A stretch of 64,000 nt of DNA, from assembly GCF_001049495.1 (NCBI RefSeq), contig NZ_CDWI01000014.1, positions 310,001 to 374,000 of the forward strand. Direction: 5' to 3'. A model generated the notes under the pieces. It had not been told where the DNA came from, made no database searches, and worked only from the letters and a program-made list of their open reading frames with translations. Made by a program: the position numbers and the translations under genes. Source of the DNA: Microbacterium sp. 3J1. Lineage in GTDB: Bacteria > Actinomycetota > Actinomycetes > Actinomycetales > Microbacteriaceae. The first letter of the stretch is position 1. The number at the start of each line of letters is the position of its first letter. Below, one piece after another: positions 27,900 to 35,539 of this stretch.

Positions 27900-28271
27900 T
27901 CAGCGACCGTCGTGACGGCGATCCCATCGATCGTTCATGCGATCCATGAAGGACGCCGAACTCTGCTGCTTGGGAGCCCGCTCGCGGGGAACTGCGGAGA
28001 GAGGCTTTCGCACGGGGGTCACGGCGAGCATGACGCCTCCGAGCATCGCGGCGAAGCCGATGACACCGACGACCACTCCCCAGACGTCTCCGAGGACCAC
28101 ACCGACGATGAGCCCACCCACCCCGACGAGGAGCAGGAGCGCTCCGTACACCAGGTTGCGGTAACTGAGTGCTCGGTCGCCAGACGGCGCACTCACGACA
28201 TCGGCGTCATTGTGCAGGAGATGGCGTTCCATCTCGTCGAGCAGACGCTGCTCCTGTTCGGAGAGTGGCAT
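27900..28271 (-). CDS. DUF3040 membrane protein
   Basis: 123 residues. The N-terminus PLSEQEQRLLDEMERHL is the hallmark of the DUF3040 family, followed by two adjacent hydrophobic helices (LVYGALLLLVGVGGLIVGVVLG and WGVVVGVIGFAAMLGGVMLAV) and a basic tail with FMDRMNDRWDRRH. The function is unknown; the family is restricted to actinobacteria and usually sits near mraZ. The ATG at 28271 follows GAGGGGG with good spacing. It is divergent from the polyprenyl synthase. Confidence 0.9.
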   Translation of the reverse strand: MPLSEQEQRLLDEMERHLLHNDADVVSAPSGDRALSYRNLVYGALLLLVGVGGLIVGVVLGDVWGVVVGVIGFAAMLGGVMLAVTPVRKPLSAVPRERAPKQQSSASFMDRMNDRWDRRHDGR

Positions 28272-28356
28272 TTCGTCCCCCTCGGGTATTCGTCCATCCA
28301 TTCTACGCGCGGTATGCGGCATCGGGCTAGCTGTTCGAGGCCCCATTGCCTTTACG

Positions 28357-28362
28357 TATGCT
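28357..28362 (+). promoter_or_regulatory. -10 element of the polyprenyl synthase gene
   Basis: TATGCT ends 7 bases before the GTG at 28370, so the transcript would start at or next to the start codon. Confidence 0.45.
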
Positions 28363-28369
28363 GGGAGTC

Positions 28370-29458
28370 GTGCCGTCCCCCACACTCGTCCCTGACGCCG
28401 TCGCCGCCCGTCTGGAGCTCTTCATCGAACGGATGCGGGTCGAGTCGGCCGAGTACGGACCGGATGCCGCCGCGCTCCTCGAGACCGCCGCCGAGACCCT
28501 CGTCGGCGGCAAGCGCCTCCGCGCGCGCTTCTGCCACGCGGGTTGGCAGGCGGTCGCCCGGTACCGAGACCGCGACGCCGCGGAGTCCGTGATCCTCTGG
28601 GACGTCTGCGCCGCCCTCGAGATCTTCCAGTCGGCCGCGCTCGTGCACGACGACCTCATCGACAACTCCGACACCCGTCGCGGCCGCCCCGCCGCGCACC
28701 GCGCTCTCGAGGGCGCGCATCGCGAATCGCGGTGGTCCGGCGACGCGGCGGCCTTCGGCCGCTCTGCGGCGATCCTCCTCGGCGACCTGCTCGTCGCGTG
28801 GAGCGACGATCTCGTCGAGGATGCGATCGCACCGCTCCCCCACGCGGCCGCCGTGCGTCGGGAGTATGCCCGCATGCGGCGCGACGTCACCGTGGGACAG
28901 TTCCTCGACATCGCCGAGGAGTCGGCCTGGAGCGTGAACGCCACGGACTCGCACGTCGAGCGCGCGCTGCGCGTCGTCTCCCTCAAGTCCGCGCGCTACA
29001 GCATCGAGCAGCCCCTGGTGCTGGGGGCGGCGATCGCCGACGCCGACCCGGAGCAGCAGCAGGCGCTGCGCCGGTTCGGGCACCCGGTCGGCATGGCCTT
29101 CCAGTTGCGCGACGACGTGCTGGGAGTCTTCGGCGACTCCGCGGTCACGGGAAAGCCCGCTGGCGACGATCTCCGCGAGGGCAAGCGCACGGTGCTCGTG
29201 GCGCTCACCAGGCAGACGCTCGAGACCTCGGCGCGGAACCTCTTCGACGAACTCCTCGGAGATCCCGACCTCGACGCGGATCAGGTCGGCTTCCTCCAGG
29301 CGACGATCGCGGGCTCCGGAGCTCTCGAGCGTGTCGAGGCGATGATCGACGACTTCGCCAAGGATGCGGACCGCGCACTCTCCGGAGCACGTCTCGACAA
29401 CGCCGCCGTCGGCGGTCTGCGCGATCTCGCGCGAGCGGCGACGAAGCGCTCCGCCTGA
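28370..29458 (+). CDS. Polyprenyl (geranylgeranyl-type) diphosphate synthase
   Basis: Trans-isoprenyl diphosphate synthase of 362 residues that condenses isopentenyl diphosphate onto allylic primers. The first aspartate motif DDLID is at 94-98 and the second, QLRDDVLGVFGD, near 247; GGKRLRARF is the IPP-binding part. In mycobacteria the same locus has idsA2. The product chain length cannot be read with confidence from sequence alone. I chose the GTG at 28370 because a TATGCT hexamer ends 7 bases before it; an ATG 12 bases upstream is in frame but overlaps that hexamer and has no ribosome site. The mannosyltransferase mptA that follows in mycobacteria is missing. Confidence 0.9.
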   Translation: MPSPTLVPDAVAARLELFIERMRVESAEYGPDAAALLETAAETLVGGKRLRARFCHAGWQAVARYRDRDAAESVILWDVCAALEIFQSAALVHDDLIDNSDTRRGRPAAHRALEGAHRESRWSGDAAAFGRSAAILLGDLLVAWSDDLVEDAIAPLPHAAAVRREYARMRRDVTVGQFLDIAEESAWSVNATDSHVERALRVVSLKSARYSIEQPLVLGAAIADADPEQQQALRRFGHPVGMAFQLRDDVLGVFGDSAVTGKPAGDDLREGKRTVLVALTRQTLETSARNLFDELLGDPDLDADQVGFLQATIAGSGALERVEAMIDDFAKDADRALSGARLDNAAVGGLRDLARAATKRSA

Positions 29459-29501
29459 CGGTCGCGCGTCAGGCGCGCGGCGTCACACGTCGAGCGCCGT
29501 G

Positions 29502-29861
29502 TCAGGCGAGGGTGCGCGCGAGTCGCCTGACCGCGCTCTTGTGCCCGGCGAGAAGAGCATCGATCGGCGAACGCCCGAGCGTCTCATCGAAGCCGAGCAG
29601 CCAGTCGACCACTTCGTCGTCGCTGAAGCCGGCGTCCTGGAGCACGATCACCGTGCCGCGCAGCGACGAGAGCGGGCTCCCGTCGACGATGAAGATCGAG
29701 GGCACCGCGAACACCCCGGAGCGGCGCGAGCCGATGAGGTAGTGCTCGTCGATGAGGCGTCGCACGCGACCCAGCGGTACGTCGAGCGCCTCGACGAGGT
29801 CGGGCATGGTCAGCCACTCGGTGGGGGTCACGGACGGGTTGTTCTCAGACGGCGCAGACAC
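29502..29861 (-). CDS. Rv2175c-like DNA-binding protein
   Basis: 119 residues with an N-terminal winged-helix-like fold (EWLTMPDLVEALDVPLGRVRRLIDEHYLIG) and a C-terminal conserved half (VFAVPSIFIVDGSP, VLQDAGFSDDEVVDWLLG). In Mycobacterium tuberculosis the homologue Rv2175c is a substrate of the kinase PknL, and phosphorylation abolishes DNA binding. A PknL-like kinase is encoded 1.4 kb away here. N-terminal Ser/Thr residues (SAPSENNPSVTPTEW) could be phosphoacceptors. GTG start at 29861; divergent from the LysM protein gene. Confidence 0.85.
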   Translation of the reverse strand: MSAPSENNPSVTPTEWLTMPDLVEALDVPLGRVRRLIDEHYLIGSRRSGVFAVPSIFIVDGSPLSSLRGTVIVLQDAGFSDDEVVDWLLGFDETLGRSPIDALLAGHKSAVRRLARTLA

Positions 29862-29994
29862 ACAGCAACTATCTCACCTCCGGTCTCGCCCCGCATTTCC
29901 GTCACTCGCGTTCCTTGCGTCACTCCTGTCACTTGCGTTGACTTCCGTATACATCCGTGTCAGCGTGGACGAACGCCGAGACATGGGAGACACC

Positions 29995-31197
29995 GTGAGC
30001 ACGCACACCGCCGCGCGTCGGACGCGCTATCTGCAGTTCGGGGTTCCCGCTGCCGTCCTGGGCACACTGTCGAGCGCCGTGGCCGGGGTCCCCGCCGCCG
30101 CCGCCGCCACCACCGCCGTGCCGATCGAGCGTCCGCAGTCGAGTCCGCTGCGAGTGCTCCCCGCCGAGGCCGCACCCGCGAGCTACACGGTGCAGCCCGG
30201 CGACACCGTGTCATCGATCGCGACCCGCTTCAGTCTGCGCACGGTCGACGTCCTCTCGTGGAACGCGCTGACCTGGCGGTCGGTGATCTACCCGGGCCAG
30301 ACGCTCGCGCTCACGGGCGCCGCCGCATCCGCCGCCCCTGCGGCTCCTGCACCGCCCGCGCCCGCCGCTGCAGCGATGCACGTCGTGGTCGCCGGAGACA
30401 CCGTCTTCGGGATCGCGCAGAAGCACGGCACCACCGTCGACGCCGTCCTGGCGGCGAACGGTCTGACCAGAGCCTCGGTGATCTTCCCGGGTCAGGCACT
30501 CGCCGTCTCGGGCTCTCCGGCAGCCGCTCCGGCGCCGACCGCTGCGCCGGCACCCGCGCCCGCTCCGGCACCGGCACCGGCACCCGCCGGTGCGCGCACG
30601 CACGCCGTCGTCGCGGGAGACACCCTGTTCGGCATCGCGAAGAAGTACGGCACGTCGACCGCGGCGCTGCTCGCGCTCAACGGCCTCGGCTCCGATGCGA
30701 TCATCTACCCCGGCCAGAGCATCGCGGTTGCCGCCGCACCCGCGCCCGCCGCGCCGGCCGCCACCACGGCGCCCGCGCAGTCGTCGGCGGCACTGGACGC
30801 GGAGCAGGCCGCCAACGCAGCACTCATCGTGCGCGTCGGCCGCCAGCTCGGCGTCTCGGATCGAGCGATCGCGATCGCACTGGCGACCGCGATGGTCGAG
30901 TCGAGCCTCCGGAATCTCCCGTGGGGCGACCGCGACTCGCTCGGTCTCTTCCAGCAGCGCCCCAGCACGGGGTGGGGCACGCCCGAGCAGGCTCTCGACG
31001 CCGACCGCAGCACCCGGGTGTTCTTCGGAGGCGCCGGCGACCCCAACGGCCAGGCCACGCGCGGACTTCTCGACATCCCGGGGTGGGAGACGATGCGATT
31101 CACGGATGCCGCTCAGGCCGTGCAGATCTCCGCCTACCCCGAGCGGTACGGCCAGTGGGAGGCACAGGCATACCAGTGGCTCGCGCAGCACGGGTGA
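29995..31197 (+). CDS. Secreted three-LysM protein with lysozyme/transglycosylase-like domain
   Basis: 400 residues. An Arg-rich N-terminus and hydrophobic stretch (RRTRYLQFGVPAAVLGTLSS) ending in an Ala-rich region form a signal peptide. Three LysM repeats at about 62-106, 128-171 and 202-245 bind peptidoglycan and are joined by Ala/Pro linkers. The C-terminal domain (272-400) has ATAMVESSLRNLPWGDRDSLGLFQQRP, a pattern of actinobacterial transglycosylase-like domains, with Glu302 a candidate catalytic acid. The GTG at 29995 has GGGAG 5 bases upstream. It stands between the Rv2175c-like gene and the kinase and probably remodels the wall. Confidence 0.85.
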   Translation: MSTHTAARRTRYLQFGVPAAVLGTLSSAVAGVPAAAAATTAVPIERPQSSPLRVLPAEAAPASYTVQPGDTVSSIATRFSLRTVDVLSWNALTWRSVIYPGQTLALTGAAASAAPAAPAPPAPAAAAMHVVVAGDTVFGIAQKHGTTVDAVLAANGLTRASVIFPGQALAVSGSPAAAPAPTAAPAPAPAPAPAPAPAGARTHAVVAGDTLFGIAKKYGTSTAALLALNGLGSDAIIYPGQSIAVAAAPAPAAPAATTAPAQSSAALDAEQAANAALIVRVGRQLGVSDRAIAIALATAMVESSLRNLPWGDRDSLGLFQQRPSTGWGTPEQALDADRSTRVFFGGAGDPNGQATRGLLDIPGWETMRFTDAAQAVQISAYPERYGQWEAQAYQWLAQHG

Positions 31198-31264
31198 GCA
31201 TCTTCCCCGGAAACGGTCAGCACCCGAGGGCGAGCCGCTCCCGGAGCTTTCAGGCAGTCCTCAA

Positions 31265-31270
31265 TAGAAT
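31265..31270 (+). promoter_or_regulatory. -10 element of the PASTA kinase gene
   Basis: TAGAAT followed by exactly 6 bases and the GTG at 31277. No ribosome site is present, so a leaderless transcript is likely. Confidence 0.55.
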
Positions 31271-31276
31271 CTTGAC

Positions 31277-33223
31277 GTGACGACCAACCAGCAGGCCGAT
31301 CCCCTCATCGGGCGGCTTGTCGACGGTCGGTACCGTGTGCGGGCCCGGATCGCGCGGGGAGGCATGGCCACGGTCTACGTCGCCACCGACCTGCGGCTCG
31401 AGCGTCGCATCGCCCTCAAGGTGATGCACGCACACCTCAGCGACGACTCGGCCTTCCAGAGCCGGTTCATCCAGGAGGCCCGCGCCGCAGCGCGCCTGGC
31501 CGATCCCCACGTGGTCAACGTGTTCGACCAGGGGCAGGACGGCGAGCTCGCCTACCTGGTCATGGAATACCTGCCGGGCATCACGCTGCGTGAACTGCTG
31601 CGAGAACAGAAGCGGCTCACCGTGCCGCAGACGATCACGATCATGGATGCCGTGCTGGCGGGCCTCTCCGCCGCGCACCGCGCCGGCATCGTGCACCGCG
31701 ATGTGAAGCCGGAGAACGTGCTGCTGGCCGAGGACGGCCGGATCAAGATCGGCGACTTCGGTCTCGCGAGGGCCACCACCGCCAACACCGCCACGGGGCA
31801 GCAGCTCCTGGGGACGATCGCGTACCTCGCCCCGGAGCTGGTGACGCGAGGCACGGCCGACGCACGCAGCGACATCTATGCGCTCGGCATCATGCTCTAC
31901 GAGATGCTCGTCGGCGAGCAGCCGTACAAGGGCGAACAGCCGATGCAGATCGCCTTCCAGCACGCCACGGAGTCGGTCCCCCGACCGAGCGTGCGCAACC
32001 CGGGCGTGCCCGAGCAGCTCGACGAGCTCGTGCTGTGGGCCACGGAGAAGTCTCCCGACGACCGCCCCGACGATGCACAGCAGATGCTCGAGCGTCTGCG
32101 CGAGATCGAGCGGAACCTGGGCATCGCCCCGGCGGTCGCGGCCGCGACGACGCCGCAGCGCGCCCAGGCCGACTCCGCAGATCTCACCAAGGTCATGCCG
32201 AGCACGATGGTCATCGCGGACCCGACGGCACCCGCACCCGAGACCGTGGACAACGCCACACTCCTCCGCCGCCGTGCGTCCAAGCGCCGTGCGCGTGGCG
32301 CCTTCCTGCTCACCCTCGTACTCCTCCTGGCCACGCTCGCGGGTGGGGTCGGCTGGTGGTTCGGTTCGGGTCCGGGATCTCTGGTCGCCGTGCCCGCCGT
32401 CGCGGGACTGACGTACGAAGAAGCCGCGAACGCTCTCAGCGCCGAAGGATTCGTCCCCGTGCGCGGCGAGGAGAACTCGATCGACGTCGCGCGGGATCAG
32501 ACGATCCGTACCGATCCAGACGAGGGAGCCCGTCTCGACAAGGGCGCCGAGGTCACGGTGATCGTGTCGGCCGGCCCTGCGTCGCACACCGTCGAGGCGT
32601 TGAACGGCAAGACGGAGCAGGAGGCGAGGGAATTCCTCGCCGACCTCCAGGTCAACGTGACCGAGCAGCCGCTCATCCTCTTCTCGGATGCCGACGCGGG
32701 CCGGGTGATCAATGCGTTCGTGACGCCGAGGGACGGAGCCGAGGTCTACGGCTGCGGCGACGGATGCGACCTGTTCGAAGACGACACGGTCGAGCTCTAC
32801 GTGTCGGCGGGAGCCTTCCCCGACGTCTCGGGCATGTCGGTGGACGAGGCGACGAACACGCTCGCCGAGAAGCAGCTCCAGGTCTCGGGCGAGATCGACT
32901 ACCGGTTCAGCGAGTCCGTGGACAAGGACCGGGTCATCGGCGTCGCGGACCGCGCCGAGGAGGGCAACTGGCGCCCCGGAGACTCCGTCCAGCTCATCGT
33001 GTCGAAGGGCCCGGAGCTCTTCCCCGTCCCCGACGTGACCGACAGGACGCTCGTCGAGGCCAAGGGCATCCTGGAGGACGCCGGGTTCACCGCGAGCTAT
33101 GCGGCCTGGGGCGATCTTCCTGGATTCGCCGAGCTGGCCCGCGTCACCGGACAGGATCCCGGCGCCGACAAGCAGCTCCCCCGCGGCGGCAACGTGAAGC
33201 TGTCGATCCAGCTGACCGGCTGA
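31277..33223 (+). CDS. pknL: PASTA-domain serine/threonine kinase, PknL position
   Basis: 648 residues. The cytoplasmic kinase domain (about 18-280) has the glycine loop ARGGMATVY, Lys48 (ALKVM), HRDVKPEN at 140-147 with catalytic Asp142, DFGLAR at 160-165 and APE. A juxtamembrane linker with several Thr residues precedes one helix (FLLTLVLLLATLAGGVGWWF, near 346-365). Outside are four PASTA repeats, starting about AVPAVAGLTY, HTVEALNGKT, FPDVSGMSVD and PVPDVTDRTL. PASTA repeats sense lipid II or muropeptides in relatives. The second repeat has a Cys pair (GCGDGCD). Gene order matches the pknL locus; likely targets include division proteins and the Rv2175c homologue. Confidence 0.93.
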   Translation: MTTNQQADPLIGRLVDGRYRVRARIARGGMATVYVATDLRLERRIALKVMHAHLSDDSAFQSRFIQEARAAARLADPHVVNVFDQGQDGELAYLVMEYLPGITLRELLREQKRLTVPQTITIMDAVLAGLSAAHRAGIVHRDVKPENVLLAEDGRIKIGDFGLARATTANTATGQQLLGTIAYLAPELVTRGTADARSDIYALGIMLYEMLVGEQPYKGEQPMQIAFQHATESVPRPSVRNPGVPEQLDELVLWATEKSPDDRPDDAQQMLERLREIERNLGIAPAVAAATTPQRAQADSADLTKVMPSTMVIADPTAPAPETVDNATLLRRRASKRRARGAFLLTLVLLLATLAGGVGWWFGSGPGSLVAVPAVAGLTYEEAANALSAEGFVPVRGEENSIDVARDQTIRTDPDEGARLDKGAEVTVIVSAGPASHTVEALNGKTEQEAREFLADLQVNVTEQPLILFSDADAGRVINAFVTPRDGAEVYGCGDGCDLFEDDTVELYVSAGAFPDVSGMSVDEATNTLAEKQLQVSGEIDYRFSESVDKDRVIGVADRAEEGNWRPGDSVQLIVSKGPELFPVPDVTDRTLVEAKGILEDAGFTASYAAWGDLPGFAELARVTGQDPGADKQLPRGGNVKLSIQLTG

Positions 33224-33255
33224 TCGCCGCTTCTCTCAGCCGCGGCACATCGTCA

Positions 33256-33298
33256 CAGCAGAACCGCCCTCCCGGATTCCGGGAGGGCGGTTCTGCTG
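33256..33298. terminator. Bidirectional terminator between kinase and aroG
   Basis: Perfect 20-bp stem (33256-33275 with 33279-33298) and a 3-base loop, 32 bases after the kinase stop and 13 bases beyond the convergent aroG stop. Confidence 0.88.
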
Positions 33299-33311
33299 TC
33301 TCGGCGAGACG

Positions 33312-34652
33312 TCAGCGCTTCTCGAGCTCCTCTGCGACGAGGAAGGCCAGCTCGAGGCTCTGCATGTGGTTGAGGCGGGGGTCGCACAGGCTCTCGTAGC
33401 GCGTCGCGAGCGCCGCCTCGTCGATCTGCTCGGATCCTCCGAGGCACTCGGTGACGTCGTCGCCGGTGAGCTCGACGTGGATGCCGCCGGGGAAGGTCCC
33501 CACGGCGCGGTGGGCCTCGAAGAAGCCGCGCACCTCGTCGACCACGTCGTCGAAGCGTCGCGTCTTGTATCCGGTCGGCGTCGTGATGCCGTTCCCGTGC
33601 ATGGGGTCCGTGACCCACAGCGGCTGGGCGCCCGAGTCGCGGACCGCCTCGAGCAGGGGCGGCAGCGCATCGCGGATCTTGCCCGCGCCCATGCGCGTGA
33701 TGAACGTCAGGCGACCGGGCTCGCGGTCCGGGTCGAGCTTGTCGATGAGCGCGAGAGCCGTCTCCGGCGTCGTGGTCGGACCCAGCTTCACGCCGATGGG
33801 GTTCCGGATCTTCGAGAAGTAGTCGACGTGCGCGCCGTCGAGCTCGCGCGTGCGCTCTCCGATCCACAGGAAGTGCGCCGAGGTGTTGAACGGCGTGTCC
33901 GTGCGGGAGTCGATGCGCGTCATCGGGCGCTCGTAGTCCATGAGCAGACCCTCGTGGCCGGTGAAGAACTCGACCCGCTTGAGCTCGTCGAAGTCCGCTC
34001 CTGCGGCCTCCATGAACTTGATCGCACGGTCGATCTCCGCGGCCATCCGCTCGTACCGCTGGTTCGCGGGGTTCTGCGCGAAGCCCTTGTTCCACGAGTG
34101 GACCTCGCGGAGATCGGCGAACCCGCCCTGGGTGAAGGCGCGGATGAGGTTCAGGGTCGAGGCCGCCGTGTGGTAGCCCTGAAGCAGACGCCCCGGGTCG
34201 GCGCGACGGGAGCCCTCGGTGAAGTCGTAGCCGTTGACGATGTCGCCGCGGTAGGCCGGCAGCGTGACGTCGCCGCGCGTCTCGTTGTCGCTCGAGCGCG
34301 GCTTCGCGAACTGGCCCGCCATGCGGCCCATCTTCACGATCGGCATCGAGGCGCCATAGGTCAGCACGACCGCCATCTGCAGGACGGTCTTGATCCGGTT
34401 GCGGATCTGGTCGGCGGTGGCGCCGGCGAACGTCTCGGCGCAGTCGCCACCCTGCAGCAGGAAGGCCTGCCCGGATGCTGCGCGCGCGAGCCGTTCTCGG
34501 AGGTTGTCGACCTCGCCGGCGAACACCAGGGGCGGGAGCGTTGCGATCTGAGCCGAGACCTCTGCGACGCGCTCGGCGTCGGGCCACTGCGGCTGCTGCT
34601 TGATCGGGAGCGAGCGCCACGCGTCAAGCGCGTCGATGTGGTGCTGGAGCAT
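33312..34652 (-). CDS. aroG: Class II DAHP synthase
   Basis: 3-deoxy-7-phosphoheptulonate synthase, first step of the shikimate pathway, condensing PEP and erythrose 4-phosphate. 446 residues, the plant/mycobacterial class II type. Signatures: LLQGGDCAETF (metal and PEP-binding Cys, about 65-75), KPRSSDNE, RIDSRTDTPFNTSAHFLWIG, NPIGVKLGP, and WVTDPMHGNG. It lacks an N-terminal chorismate mutase-binding extension as long as the mycobacterial one. The ATG at 34652 follows TAGGCT by 6 bases with no ribosome site, so it is probably leaderless. Confidence 0.96.
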   Translation of the reverse strand: MLQHHIDALDAWRSLPIKQQPQWPDAERVAEVSAQIATLPPLVFAGEVDNLRERLARAASGQAFLLQGGDCAETFAGATADQIRNRIKTVLQMAVVLTYGASMPIVKMGRMAGQFAKPRSSDNETRGDVTLPAYRGDIVNGYDFTEGSRRADPGRLLQGYHTAASTLNLIRAFTQGGFADLREVHSWNKGFAQNPANQRYERMAAEIDRAIKFMEAAGADFDELKRVEFFTGHEGLLMDYERPMTRIDSRTDTPFNTSAHFLWIGERTRELDGAHVDYFSKIRNPIGVKLGPTTTPETALALIDKLDPDREPGRLTFITRMGAGKIRDALPPLLEAVRDSGAQPLWVTDPMHGNGITTPTGYKTRRFDDVVDEVRGFFEAHRAVGTFPGGIHVELTGDDVTECLGGSEQIDEAALATRYESLCDPRLNHMQSLELAFLVAEELEKR

Positions 34653-34658
34653 GGGTCC

Positions 34659-34664
34659 AGCCTA
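34659..34664 (-). promoter_or_regulatory. -10 element of aroG
   Basis: TAGGCT on the minus strand, 6 bases before the ATG at 34652. The same hexamer and spacing occur at the CopC-like gene and at lpdA. Confidence 0.55.
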
Positions 34665-34690
34665 CTGCTCGCGCAGAGGGCCCAGATGCC

Positions 34691-35389
34691 TCAGGAGCGC
34701 TGTGTGACGCGGGCGGGAAGCCGGTCCTTGACCGTCGACGCGTAGACGTCGTCGTACTCCTGCGCACCGAGCCGCTGCAGCGCCACCATGATCTCGTCCG
34801 TGACGGAGCGGAGGATGTAGCGGTCGTTCTCCATGCCCGCGTAGCGGGAGAAGTCGAGTGGCTCGCCGATCACGATCCCGACGCGGACGACCCGGGGCAG
34901 CCGCTGTCCGATCGGCATCGCGGTGTCGGTGTCCACCATGATCACGGGGATGACGGGGACCTTCGCCTCGAGCGCCATCCGCGCGAGGCCGGTGCGGCCG
35001 CGGTAGAGCTTGCCGTCGGGGCTGCGCGTGCCCTCGGGGTAGATGCCGAGGAGGTCTCCGCGCCCCAGCACCTGGAGCCCGGTGTTGAGAGATGCCTCGG
35101 AGGCCTTGCCTCCCGAGCGGTCGATCGGGATCTGCCCGGTGGCCTTCATGAAGAACTTCGTGGCCGCGCCCTTGAGGCCTCGACCGGTGAAGTAGTCGCT
35201 CTTCGCAAGGAAGGACATGGAGCGGTCGATCATCAGCGGGAGGAAGATGGAGTCGGCGAAGGACAGGTGGTTGCTGGCGAGGATCGCGGCGCCGCTCGCG
35301 GGTATGTTCGCTCGCCCCACGACCCAGGGTCGGAAGACTCCCTTGACCAGGGGCCCGATCGCGACGTACTTCATCAGCCAGTAGAACAT
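34691..35389 (-). CDS. plsC: 1-acyl-sn-glycerol-3-phosphate acyltransferase
   Basis: 232 residues. The acyltransferase motif HxxxxD is NHLSFADS (His41, Asp46), followed by the substrate motif GIYPEGTRSPDGKLYRGRTG and VPVIPVIMV. It acylates lysophosphatidic acid, or a related lysolipid, at the membrane. A short hydrophobic N-terminus (MFYWLMKYVAIGP) anchors it. The ATG at 35389 was preferred over upstream in-frame codons because TAGACT ends 8 bases before it and the family starts here. It lies 38 bases upstream of aroG and is divergent from the acyl-CoA ligase, with which it may share a lipid role. Confidence 0.92.
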   Translation of the reverse strand: MFYWLMKYVAIGPLVKGVFRPWVVGRANIPASGAAILASNHLSFADSIFLPLMIDRSMSFLAKSDYFTGRGLKGAATKFFMKATGQIPIDRSGGKASEASLNTGLQVLGRGDLLGIYPEGTRSPDGKLYRGRTGLARMALEAKVPVIPVIMVDTDTAMPIGQRLPRVVRVGIVIGEPLDFSRYAGMENDRYILRSVTDEIMVALQRLGAQEYDDVYASTVKDRLPARVTQRS

Positions 35390-35397
35390 CGAGGTGA

Positions 35398-35403
35398 AGT
35401 CTA
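35398..35403 (-). promoter_or_regulatory. -10 element of plsC
   Basis: TAGACT on the minus strand, 8 bases before the ATG at 35389, giving a leader of at most two or three bases. Confidence 0.45.
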
Positions 35404-35493
35404 GCGCCGAGTCCGGCATTCGCCAGAGGCATCCCGCGCAGTGGTCAGGAAGGCGACTCAGTGTCACCGATCATGCGACCGGGTCTCATGCTC

Positions 35494-35499
35494 TAGACT
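35494..35499 (+). promoter_or_regulatory. -10 element of the acyl-CoA ligase gene
   Basis: TAGACT 40 bases before the GTG at 35540. Unlike its neighbours this gene keeps a leader with an AAGGAG ribosome site. Confidence 0.4.
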
Positions 35500-35539
35500 C
35501 ATGTGCAACCAGTGCCCGACCGGTACCGAAGGAGCTGCC

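Noticed and set aside
30300..30780. Repetitive Ala/Pro-coding DNA that looks like a tandem repeat
   Set aside because: It encodes the linkers between LysM domains and is not an independent repeat or CRISPR.
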